A DNA stretch of 64,000 bases, taken from assembly GCF_015624485.1 (NCBI RefSeq), contig NZ_CP061378.1, positions 930,001-994,000 of the forward strand. The letters run 5' to 3'. The translations under genes were made by a program, and so were the position numbers. This stretch comes from Bradyrhizobium genosp. L. GTDB taxonomy: Bacteria; Pseudomonadota; Alphaproteobacteria; Rhizobiales; Xanthobacteraceae. Below, one piece after another: positions 46,453-54,641 of the stretch (within the stretch, counting starts at the first letter, position 1; each line of letters opens with the position of its first letter). The notes beneath the pieces were generated by a model. That model did no database searches. It was not told where the DNA came from and worked only from the letters and a program-made list of their open reading frames with translations.

Positions 46453-47457
46453 CTAAAGGACCACGCCGGCAGTAGGGCGGCGCATGGCTGTGATCCACCG
46501 TGCGACCTCGTCACGGTTCGCAACTGTGATCGGATACGCCCGAGCTTCGACAAGTTTCGCCGCTCCGGGACTAATATCATTCGTCGTAACTACGAGGCCT
46601 CCATCGGCTCCTTCTGCATGAACGTCGGCCCAGAGGGCCTTCACGACGACCTTGCCGATCTTCCGCTTCTCCCGTTTGCACTGAACGATCACAACTGGCG
46701 GAACACCGGGTTTCCTGCCGGCATTCCAAGCTCGAATGTCGACACCGCCGTCATTTCGGCCAGCTCCAAGTTCTACCTCGTAGCCGTTCCGAACGAGCCA
46801 TTCTGCGGAGAGTCCCTCGAACTGCCGCCAATTTATCTCCTGCAGAAGCTCCGGCTGTTGGGATAGGTAGTTTATGAACCGCTGATCAAAGAAACCCGAT
46901 CCTTCGATTGGAAGACGCTCGCTCTCGAACAAATTCGTCAGAGCCAAGTGATCCTCCGCTTTCATCTCGCGTGTAAAAAACGGGGACAAAGCTAGGTGGA
47001 CGGACATCGCCTCCAGCAGATGCTCCACAATTGCCTTACGGGACCCACTGATGACGCATTTGATGTCTGAATCGAGTGCGTCCCGATCGAGCGATCCGCT
47101 CCTATTGCGTAGTTGCAGATGATGATTTCCAACGGCCTCGACTTGGAGGATCGTCTCGAAGTCCATCAGCGCGCGCCAGTCCGGCCCCAGTCTTGCGATC
47201 AACCGTTGACCCAGGCTCGGCATGCCTGGTTGGTCAGCGGCGCCGAGGGCGTAGAGTAGATCTCCTACCGTGTCCGCATACTCCTCACTTCCAACCCGCA
47301 TCAATGCGTCATCTTGGGCAAATGCCACCCGAAATGGGTGATCCTCCCGGAGATGCTCGATAAGTTGTTGCCTGCTGAGTGCGAGACCCGAACGTTCGCC
47401 GGTGTCTTCGCTCAGCGAAGCCACGAACCCCGAGGTGACCATCAGAATGTGTCCCAT
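46453..47457 (-). CDS. Mrr-type restriction endonuclease
   Basis: 334 residues. The first 200 residues have no recognised motif. The C-terminal nuclease reads NWRQFEGLSAEWLVRNGYEV (Glu214), NDGGVDIRAW (Asp240), VVIVQCKREKRKIG (Gln259, Lys261) and a GLVVTTNDISPGAAKLV strand, the PD-(D/E)XK of Mrr. It starts 45 nt after the stop of the large STAND gene on the same strand, so they are probably one operon and the nuclease may be an accessory effector. ATG 47457 or ATG 47442 are possible starts. Confidence 0.75.
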   Translation of the reverse strand: MGHILMVTSGFVASLSEDTGERSGLALSRQQLIEHLREDHPFRVAFAQDDALMRVGSEEYADTVGDLLYALGAADQPGMPSLGQRLIARLGPDWRALMDFETILQVEAVGNHHLQLRNRSGSLDRDALDSDIKCVISGSRKAIVEHLLEAMSVHLALSPFFTREMKAEDHLALTNLFESERLPIEGSGFFDQRFINYLSQQPELLQEINWRQFEGLSAEWLVRNGYEVELGAGRNDGGVDIRAWNAGRKPGVPPVVIVQCKREKRKIGKVVVKALWADVHAEGADGGLVVTTNDISPGAAKLVEARAYPITVANRDEVARWITAMRRPTAGVVL

Positions 47458-47502
47458 AAAGCACCGAGTTTGAACCAGTGTTAGCGATCTCCCTCCCGCC
47501 CT

Positions 47503-50500
47503 TCACGCAGGCGAGATTCCGGCAATCTCCTCTAGCGTTGATCTTGCTTGTGGAACGAACCGGGTCCCCGCTGCGGGCGCGAATGTGAGAAGCAATTCGG
47601 CGGCAGACGCGATGGTTCGTTCGGACCGCGCAAGGACAGCCTCGACTGGCGGCACCGTGGTCGCCGGGAGCGATAGGCGGAATCGAGCGTTGCTGACAAG
47701 ATGAGTGCACCCGGCAAAGATCCACGCCACAAGCGGCTCGGCAACACCACTGCGGAGCCGCGAGGCGTTCACATGGAACAGCAGCCATGCCGCTGCCCAG
47801 CAAAACTCGGCGGGGCGCGCCGTTAGATCCTCTCGCAGTAGCCAGATCGCGTTGGCCGCGCCATCTCGATCGGTCGCGATTGCCGTGAGGTCGCCCCCCA
47901 TCCGTCGAAGCAAAGGATGTATGGATTCGATCTCGGGCGACGCCAGTCCTTCCTCGACGATCGCATCGATCGCCTGGAACTCGCGGGCGAGAGCCGCAGC
48001 CGTGGCGAAACTCAGCAGATAATCTTCGGCGGCTCGATGCAGATCCGCCTCGGCGGGCTCGCCGATCGTAGCCAAAGGAATCGTGCCGCGTCTGGGATTC
48101 TTAAGTGCGTCGCCACTTTCGAGCCCCTCGCCGGAGGAAACCATGCGTGCCACTGAAGCATGCCGTCGAACGCGCTCGACGAAATGGGCTGGATCGTGCG
48201 TTGCGATGGTCCTACGATCTTCGGCGATCGCCGTCGACAGTTCTGAAGAGACAATCGGCCCTTCGACTAGATAGTCGCGAAAATTGCGATAAAAGCCGGT
48301 AGGCTCGGTGAGTGCTTGGTCCGCATCGGCCAGCAGGTAGAACCCGAGATCGAGCGCAATGACAGGATGCTCGCGGATCACCTCGAGCGGTTCGGTGTTG
48401 CTGCCGCAGCCTGGCGGATAGACTACTTCTTCCTGACCGCCCGCTTTGGTCCCAGTGATTTCTCGATAGAGCCAGAGCAAACCATGGGGCACGACACGGC
48501 GGCAATATGCTTCAGCCAGCGTTCCCTCCGCATCGACTCCTGTCAAAGCGGAGAGGGCGTCGCGCATCTTGACGATTGAGATGCCGGGCCGGCTTGCGCA
48601 ATAGGCGGCATGCGCCGTATCGGCGAGCAGCCCGATCGCCATCGCTCGTACCGATGGTATCTTGTCAAGCTTTGACGCCTCGACTTGGGCACGTTCAAAC
48701 CACTGTTGCGCTGCCGCCCAGTCGCCGAGCGTCGCAGCGCTTATGCCTGCTTCGCGAGCGATATGAGCCTTCTCGATTGTGTCTTGGCCGCCAGCTTCCG
48801 CTGCGGCAGTCAGCAGCGGGAGCGCCGCTGCATGATCGCGTCTGCGCCAGTAGATCTTGGCACGCGCGCGCGAAAGCGCGATGTCGAAGCCAAATTTGTC
48901 TTCAGCTTGTATCAGACAGGCGAGTGCTTGCTCAACGTCGTCGCCGTTCTCGTCGAGGCAAATAGCCTGCGCGATTGCGCAGCGTGTCGCGAGCGTCGCA
49001 TTGCCCCATCGCATAGCGAGGTCTGCGCAAGCAGCATAGTCGCGGGCAGCAGCCGCCCAATCGAATGTCTCGGCTCGCGATTCCTTGAGCCAGGCATGGT
49101 TGACCAGTATCGAAATATCGCCGCGCCCAGGTTGGAAGGACGAGAAGATCTGATCGCGTGTTATGGGCTCTTCGCCATCGAGCCGTTCTAAGATTTCCTT
49201 GAAGCGGGCAACGCTGTCGATATTGCCAAGCTGCCCTGCGAACAAAACGCCGCTTACATGCGGATCGCCGCCGGCCGGGGAATTGAAGTTGCGGTTGACC
49301 TCCGCGAGCTGGGGCGAGCTTCTCAGCAGTCGGTCGAACCGAAGTAGGATTTCCAACCAATCGGGAAAAAGCTCGCCCATGCGTGGATGGAGCAGGATCT
49401 TGGATAGCGCGAAACCCTCTATGAGTTCCGGTCCCTTCAGGTGGACGCGCTCGCGCTCGAATGCGTTCCAGGCGGCGCGGGCATTTTCGGATGTCCCATA
49501 GGGGAAGAGGACGAGCAATTGAGCCAATCGCAACATCGCCGACGCCGCGAGGTCTCGAGGGAAGATCGGCGTGTCGGTCCCGAAGATCATGAGTTCGCCC
49601 ACGAACGGAGCGAGCAGGTCCAGCATGCCCACCGGGCAGGTAATCACGCTGTGCGCGAAAGCGAATACGAGGCTACCCTCCTCGCTCTCGAGCGCGTGAT
49701 GCAGCGCTGCCGAGGCATCCAATACGGAGATGTCCCTGTTTCGCATCATCGAGTCCGCTACGCGGCGATGGACGCCCCGACATTCTGCGGCGGTGAGCAC
49801 TTCCTCCGCGGCATCTTCCAGCAATGGCGACACTCGCAGTCGCTTCTTACGATATGTTTCGATCCACGGCCCGATGAGCTGATCGAGCAGAAGACCAGGA
49901 AGCGCTATGGTGGGATCGAGGCCAGCGATCTCTGGCGCCAGAGCTCGGTCGAACCCGCCACGGATCAGGCTGGCGCGCAAAAGCAGCGTCTGTGCATCGG
50001 TCGAGAGCGCTGTTATCAATCGTTGCCGCGTTGCGCGCCGTTCCGGCCCCAGTTCATCGGGGAGCTGCCCGCCCAATACCCCAGCAACGGATGCGCGCGA
50101 CCAATTCGCCGCCTTTAGATGAAGCAGCGTCGCCATGGTGAGTTGGGGATGGCCCCGTGCCGCGGCGCGATAGACGGCGCTGGCGTATTTGGCGTCGCCG
50201 CCAGCCAGCGCCACGAGTTCAACAACTTCCTCCTCCGAGAGATATTCGACCTCGATTGCGGCAGGCGCCTCTGGTGCCAACTGGTCATATGTCGTCCTGG
50301 TAGGTGCGCGATAGCTTGTGACTATCGCGGTGCAATCGCGTCGCCGAAGACTGGCGACGACGCGTAATAGCGCATCCCGCACCGCAGGATCGTCGATCTC
50401 ATTCACGTCATCTAGGATGAGATGCGTTGCGGGGGAGGCCGCCAGTTCGCCTTGCAGAAGCGACAGTCGTGCAGCGGTGTCTGAGGGCGACAGGTTGCGG

Positions 50501-51519
50501 AAGTCGACGATCGACCACACCCCGCCGCAGTGCTGGCCCACGAGGCGCGCAGCGAGAGACTTGCCCAGTCCGGTCGCGCCACTCGCGATAACTACCCCTG
50601 CGCTCCGGCGTGCCGTGTCGATTGCGGCGACCAAGACCGCTCGCGGAGCCCGGATCTGGGGAAGAGGCAAATCGCTCGCCGGGACAAGCAAGGTTGGACG
50701 AGTGAAGGTCGTGCCTGCGCTGCTGCTCTGGAACGCCGCGGTTAATTGCTCCAACGGAACAGGAACAATGGCCGTCTTGTCGATTAACTCGAGGAGGTCG
50801 GCTCGTCGTAATTGCCGTGTATTGTCGGAGACCACCGTCATCAGCAAGCGCTCGATCGTCGCCGGCACTACGGCCCTACCGGTATGGCTTGAGAGCCGTC
50901 TTGCTGATGCGACATACTCGATAAGTCCAGCCTCGAGCTCGGAGCGCACGTCTGCGATACCGGGTGCACCGCAATCCCAGTGAATGCGTTGGAGGAAATC
51001 GCTGCGGAACCCTTCCTCCGGCAGTGCTTCGAGATAGAGTTTCGTGGACGGCTTCAAATCGAGTCCGGCTATCAGTGCGCGCAAGGGCCCAACAGCCGCT
51101 CCTGCAGCGGCACGCCGCCAATAGTGAAGTGCGGCACCTCCAGCGATCCGATGCTCAATGCTGCGCTCCACACCGATTTCGGACGTAGTCAGATAGTGAA
51201 ATGACACGACGCGCTTGGGATTGCGTTGGACAAGATCCACGAAAGAATCGATTGCGTCGCGGACATGCGCCGTCTGGAGGGTGATGCTTGTGCTGCCGCC
51301 TGTGTCTTTGACCTGGGTTCCTGCGAGCGCGCCGCGTGCCGCGACTGCGTAGTCTTCAGCCACTTCGAGATAGAGCGTCTCTCCGTCCCCCAAACCTAAC
51401 CAGGCCAAGCCCGATGCATAAAGCTGATAGCCATAACCACGCAGCGAGGCGGTCGCTTGGCGCGCGACATCGCCTTTCGGTGAATCGAGGCCTGGACCCG
51501 ACCCGAAAACGCCCGTCAA
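47503..51519 (-). CDS. Cap4-STAND-TPR protein (Avs-like antiviral NTPase)
   Basis: 1338 residues. Domain order: (1) Cap4/DUF4297-like nuclease, residues ~15-220, with GYGYQLYASGLAWLGLGDGE, TLYLEVAEDYAV (Glu52, Glu55, Asp56) and GTQVKDT (Gln69, Lys71); (2) STAND NTPase ~290-500 with Walker A SGATGLGKSLA (314-321) and Walker B THLILDDVNEID; (3) winged-helix-like region to ~640; (4) long alpha-helical TPR-like repeats through the C-terminus. This is the effector-NTPase-sensor layout of Avs (antiviral STAND) proteins, which recognise phage proteins and then activate the nuclease. TTG 51519 has a GGAGGAG site 5 nt upstream, inside a coupled mini-ORF. Which Avs type it is, is unclear. Confidence 0.78.
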   Translation of the reverse strand: MTGVFGSGPGLDSPKGDVARQATASLRGYGYQLYASGLAWLGLGDGETLYLEVAEDYAVAARGALAGTQVKDTGGSTSITLQTAHVRDAIDSFVDLVQRNPKRVVSFHYLTTSEIGVERSIEHRIAGGAALHYWRRAAAGAAVGPLRALIAGLDLKPSTKLYLEALPEEGFRSDFLQRIHWDCGAPGIADVRSELEAGLIEYVASARRLSSHTGRAVVPATIERLLMTVVSDNTRQLRRADLLELIDKTAIVPVPLEQLTAAFQSSSAGTTFTRPTLLVPASDLPLPQIRAPRAVLVAAIDTARRSAGVVIASGATGLGKSLAARLVGQHCGGVWSIVDFRNLSPSDTAARLSLLQGELAASPATHLILDDVNEIDDPAVRDALLRVVASLRRRDCTAIVTSYRAPTRTTYDQLAPEAPAAIEVEYLSEEEVVELVALAGGDAKYASAVYRAAARGHPQLTMATLLHLKAANWSRASVAGVLGGQLPDELGPERRATRQRLITALSTDAQTLLLRASLIRGGFDRALAPEIAGLDPTIALPGLLLDQLIGPWIETYRKKRLRVSPLLEDAAEEVLTAAECRGVHRRVADSMMRNRDISVLDASAALHHALESEEGSLVFAFAHSVITCPVGMLDLLAPFVGELMIFGTDTPIFPRDLAASAMLRLAQLLVLFPYGTSENARAAWNAFERERVHLKGPELIEGFALSKILLHPRMGELFPDWLEILLRFDRLLRSSPQLAEVNRNFNSPAGGDPHVSGVLFAGQLGNIDSVARFKEILERLDGEEPITRDQIFSSFQPGRGDISILVNHAWLKESRAETFDWAAAARDYAACADLAMRWGNATLATRCAIAQAICLDENGDDVEQALACLIQAEDKFGFDIALSRARAKIYWRRRDHAAALPLLTAAAEAGGQDTIEKAHIAREAGISAATLGDWAAAQQWFERAQVEASKLDKIPSVRAMAIGLLADTAHAAYCASRPGISIVKMRDALSALTGVDAEGTLAEAYCRRVVPHGLLWLYREITGTKAGGQEEVVYPPGCGSNTEPLEVIREHPVIALDLGFYLLADADQALTEPTGFYRNFRDYLVEGPIVSSELSTAIAEDRRTIATHDPAHFVERVRRHASVARMVSSGEGLESGDALKNPRRGTIPLATIGEPAEADLHRAAEDYLLSFATAAALAREFQAIDAIVEEGLASPEIESIHPLLRRMGGDLTAIATDRDGAANAIWLLREDLTARPAEFCWAAAWLLFHVNASRLRSGVAEPLVAWIFAGCTHLVSNARFRLSLPATTVPPVEAVLARSERTIASAAELLLTFAPAAGTRFVPQARSTLEEIAGISPA

Positions 51520-51629
51520 TAGCGCTCCTCCAGCATAGGCGGGGCCGGAACTCCTCCAGCTCGCGCTTGGTCTTCAAAACAGTTCGGACCTATTTCGATC
51601 AGTCTTGGATCGCTAGTCTGCTTGATCAT
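51516..51629 (-). CDS. 37-residue mini-ORF coupled to the STAND gene
   Basis: ATG 51629 to TGA 51516. The TGA overlaps the STAND TTG as TTGA. Its start overlaps the stop of the shorter upstream ORF 51626-51682 as ATGA. The translation ends PAPPMLEERY and the GGAGGAG in its last codons is the ribosome site of the STAND gene. It may be a translational-coupling leader or a small partner protein. No homology known to me. Confidence 0.4.
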   Translation of the reverse strand: MIKQTSDPRLIEIGPNCFEDQARAGGVPAPPMLEERY

Positions 51630-51682
51630 GACTGGAGCCCGGGTCCGAACCGCAACAGCTCGATATCGCTAATCTGCGCCAT
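51626..51682 (-). CDS. 18-residue mini-ORF upstream of the STAND operon
   Basis: ATG 51682 to TGA 51626, MAQISDIELLRFGPGLQS. It overlaps the next mini-ORF by ATGA. With that ORF it could be one frameshifted small gene of about 55 codons. Weak evidence; listed because the chained start/stop overlaps are unusual. Confidence 0.3.
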   Translation of the reverse strand: MAQISDIELLRFGPGLQS

Positions 51683-51751
51683 GACACTCGATCCTTGGCG
51701 CTAAGCAATAGCCAGCTAACGGTTTCCTGACCAGCGTTGATCGGGGTAGGG

Positions 51752-53092
51752 TCATCGCGCGACGCGATGCAGTCGGAATAGCTTTTTGAAGAAATCCGCG
51801 ATCCTCGATTCGGCGTCATCGCCAACCAGCTCATTCGCTCCAAATCGGTAAATTTCATACCCGGCGAGGCGTAACTCTCGGTCTGCCGACACCATGTCTG
51901 CATAGACCTTCAAGGACGGGCGGTCCTTTTCCGAGAAATGATGCTTTCCGTCCACCTCAAGCACGATGCGTTGGCGTCCGGGGAGGAGGAGCAAAAAGTC
52001 CATCCGCTGTCGCGGAAGCGGCAGGCGATGGCGAAGAGTCTTTACGATGGCGGGGTCATAGTGAAGATAGACCTGCGGCAAGAGCGCAGGCAACGTCTCA
52101 CCCAGAGCGGGGTGGAAAACCTTGAAATAGGTGGCGAAAAGCTTGTGCTCTGCATCTGACGACAGAGACTTCTGCAGGCGCGCGCCAAGATTTGCTGCAT
52201 TGGCGCCTGGCATGATGTCGCTCCACCACGCGACAAGTTCGGACCAGAGCAGACCATTTGAACTGATCGGCCGATCATAAACCAAGCAGCTTTCTTCGCC
52301 AGAGAGGATGACGATGTCATTGTTTATGGCGTCGGCGAACCCGATCTCGGGCTTCGGACCTTGAGAAGCGAAGATCAGGTTTTTGGGCCGGCCGCCAACA
52401 CCCCGCACGAGAGGTCGGAAAACGAAAATCGGGTGACCGGAAAGTTCGCTCTCCCGCACTAATTCGTATCCATCGCGCGCGAGTATTTTGTTGAGGGCGG
52501 CGACCGACTTCAACTGTTTCTCGCCCGACCGAGCGAGGGGGTGGACAGCTTCCTCGAGCAACGCGCCAAACCGAGCTCTGGAGCAGTCAAATGCACCGAT
52601 TTCCCCGAATAGATGCTCGACCGACCAGTCGCCTGGATTGTCATCCATGTGCCGAGTGATCTTATCGCGCAAGCTTTGATGGGCACCCTTGCTTCGAGCC
52701 ATGCTTCCGAAGAAGTCTTCAAAGGGCGTGGAAAGTGGGAAATAACGTTCGACCATCTCCACCGTGTCACGCTCGCCAGCGAGATCGTCTCCGAAGACCC
52801 GTGCGACATCGCGCCTAGTGATCTGGGTTATAGGCGGATCGTTGGCTTCCAGCACCTTTCGGCCGGCCTCGTCGAGAGAAACGTCGCCACGATGAACCGC
52901 TAACTTCAAAGCCAACTGCGCCAAATCCATCTCGGTGAGGTTGGCAAGCGCCGAGTCGATACGTTGGCGCTTTGAAAGACCTTCACCGGCGGGAACAACC
53001 AAGCCCGCGATTTCAAGCGGAGCCTGACTAAGCTCCGTGTGGGTCATTGCCTGCAATACATCGGCGATTAAGATGCGAAGGTTGGTGGTCAT
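51752..53092 (-). CDS. AbiJ-NTD-like protein with C-terminal DUF559/Vsr-like nuclease
   Basis: 446 residues. The N-terminal ~180 residues (LIADVLQAMTHTELSQAPLE ... SKRQRIDSALANLTEMDLAQ ... ITRRDVARVFG) resemble the AbiJ N-terminal (NTD3) sensor region. A linker, LNKILARDGYELVRESELSG, follows. The C-terminal ~90 residues are a DUF559 nuclease: RMDFLLLLPG (Asp365), IVLEVDGKHHF (Glu379, Asp381, Lys383), then AGYEIYRFGANEL. AbiJ proteins normally carry a HEPN effector; here a nuclease takes its place, a fusion I do not recall. It is divergent from the HEPN gene with about 200 bp between them. Confidence 0.65.
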   Translation of the reverse strand: MTTNLRILIADVLQAMTHTELSQAPLEIAGLVVPAGEGLSKRQRIDSALANLTEMDLAQLALKLAVHRGDVSLDEAGRKVLEANDPPITQITRRDVARVFGDDLAGERDTVEMVERYFPLSTPFEDFFGSMARSKGAHQSLRDKITRHMDDNPGDWSVEHLFGEIGAFDCSRARFGALLEEAVHPLARSGEKQLKSVAALNKILARDGYELVRESELSGHPIFVFRPLVRGVGGRPKNLIFASQGPKPEIGFADAINNDIVILSGEESCLVYDRPISSNGLLWSELVAWWSDIMPGANAANLGARLQKSLSSDAEHKLFATYFKVFHPALGETLPALLPQVYLHYDPAIVKTLRHRLPLPRQRMDFLLLLPGRQRIVLEVDGKHHFSEKDRPSLKVYADMVSADRELRLAGYEIYRFGANELVGDDAESRIADFFKKLFRLHRVAR

Positions 53093-53258
53093 TGAAAATG
53101 TTCGAGCAAGCCGGCTTCAAGCCTTTGGAATCGCCTGCACTTGATAACGTTCAGATCGTACATTCAGCCGGAATGCGACTTTATTCAAGCCAGCTGTGGG
53201 GAGGTTTTGGAAGAGAAAGCGAGAGAAGCGGCCGAGCAGGCGGAGAAAGGAACGACGC

Positions 53259-53300
53259 ATGAAACAGGTGCTGGTTGGTTGCGGATCTCCTGATGGGTGA
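53259..53300 (+). CDS. 13-codon leader ORF overlapping HEPN gene start
   Basis: ATG 53259 has a strong GGAGAAAGG site; it encodes MKQVLVGCGSPDG and stops at TGA 53300, a few bases inside the HEPN gene in another frame. It could be a translational leader that delivers ribosomes to ATG 53293, or the real 5' end of the gene with a one-base frameshift. Confidence 0.35.
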   Translation: MKQVLVGCGSPDG

Positions 53301-54624
53301 GACTGGTCCGAGCATGGCGATGCTTGCGGCGATGACGGAGCTCTGGCGGCTATGTCCGCCGGGGCCTGACAATATTCTCGCGCATCCCGCTTTCGTGCGG
53401 CTGCGCGAGATTTGCCGCGACGGCTATACGAACGCCGGCAAGAAGGGGCCGAACTTCGCGCTCTCGACCGCATTGCGAAGCCTGGGCCTTCCGTGTCACC
53501 TGCAGAAGGAAACGTCCCATCTTGCGTTGCCGGTGGAGGAAGCAGCGAACGGACTGGATGCGGCGCTGTTGGCCACCCATGCCAGGCGCATTCACCTGGC
53601 GCCGCTCGATCTTGCTGCCGACCTGCCGCCGCTCGCATTCGGCCCGGTCAGGGTGTGCCGGTTGAGCGCGGACGAGCTGCGCGGCTTGATCGATGTGCAC
53701 CGGCTGAAGCGGCTTTATCCGCGTCAGGACTTCGATGCTGAGCGCTTTTCCGAATTCCACTGGCTAATCGTCGAGGAGGCCGTGGCGCTCGGGCAGGAGC
53801 CTGAGATGCGCGCGGTCCCGGTCCTCTTCATGGACCTGAGTCAGGACTTGGGGCGGATCGAACCGCACAAAGGGCGCTTCCCGAGCGCCTTGGAGAAAGC
53901 ATTGTTCTTCCTCCTGCTCGCTCCCTGGGAGAGCTGGTCGACCATGCAGGAAGTCGATTGGCGCGGCTTCCGCGTGCCATGGGTCTACACGATCGACAGC
54001 GACATCTTTGTTCGGCCCGTTTGGCCGCCGTCCCCCGACACCCTGAGCTGGGAGGACCGGGTCTACGACGACGGGTTTGGCAAGACATACGAGGAAGAGC
54101 GCCCGGTCGAGCTGCACTTGGAGGAGGATGCGAAAGCCGAGCTGCCTGTCTGGGACCAGAGCCGGTGGGCGACCGTCGAGCAGGCAAAGGGATCAGTCTT
54201 GTTTGAGACGCCGGTCGCCCACTTCCTCGTCCGCGCGTTCCTGGCCGACGGCGTGGACGAATTCCTTGCGCACATCACGACAATCGAGGCAGCACTCGGT
54301 TTGCGCGCGGATTATCAGAAGAGCTTCCGCGTTGCGCCTGATCGACACAAGGGGATGCGCGCCACGAATCGAATGCGGGGACGGGTCGCGGGTCTACTGG
54401 GTGATCGTCTTTATGCTAACCAGTATGAGCAGCTTTTCGATATAAGAAGCGCCTTCCTGCATGGCCGTGCCGTGGCTGCTATCTCGACGCGGGAGCGGGT
54501 GATGGCGCGGTCGCTGGCCCGCAAGGTGGTCGAGGCACTCATTCTCGTGATCCGCAGAGGGCCAATTGCGTCACGAGAGGACGTGCTCGACGATCTTCTC
54601 GACAAGGGCGCTGCGCTGTTGTGA
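53293..54624 (+). CDS. HEPN-domain protein, first gene of HEPN-AddB-AddA operon
   Basis: 443 residues from ATG 53293. The N-terminal half has no recognisable motif (PGPDNILAHPAFVRLREICR and LPPLAFGPVRVCRLSADELR, a mixed alpha/beta look). The C-terminal ~130 residues form a helical bundle with DIRSAFLHGRAV, i.e. Arg385-x4-His390, the Rx4-6H catalytic motif of HEPN ribonucleases in the ApeA-like arrangement. Its stop GTGA overlaps the extended frame of the next gene. It may be the toxic RNase effector of the operon. A different start or frame is possible because of the leader ORF. Confidence 0.6.
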   Translation: MGETGPSMAMLAAMTELWRLCPPGPDNILAHPAFVRLREICRDGYTNAGKKGPNFALSTALRSLGLPCHLQKETSHLALPVEEAANGLDAALLATHARRIHLAPLDLAADLPPLAFGPVRVCRLSADELRGLIDVHRLKRLYPRQDFDAERFSEFHWLIVEEAVALGQEPEMRAVPVLFMDLSQDLGRIEPHKGRFPSALEKALFFLLLAPWESWSTMQEVDWRGFRVPWVYTIDSDIFVRPVWPPSPDTLSWEDRVYDDGFGKTYEEERPVELHLEEDAKAELPVWDQSRWATVEQAKGSVLFETPVAHFLVRAFLADGVDEFLAHITTIEAALGLRADYQKSFRVAPDRHKGMRATNRMRGRVAGLLGDRLYANQYEQLFDIRSAFLHGRAVAAISTRERVMARSLARKVVEALILVIRRGPIASREDVLDDLLDKGAALL

Positions 54625-54641
54625 CTGGGGGAGGAACGTCG

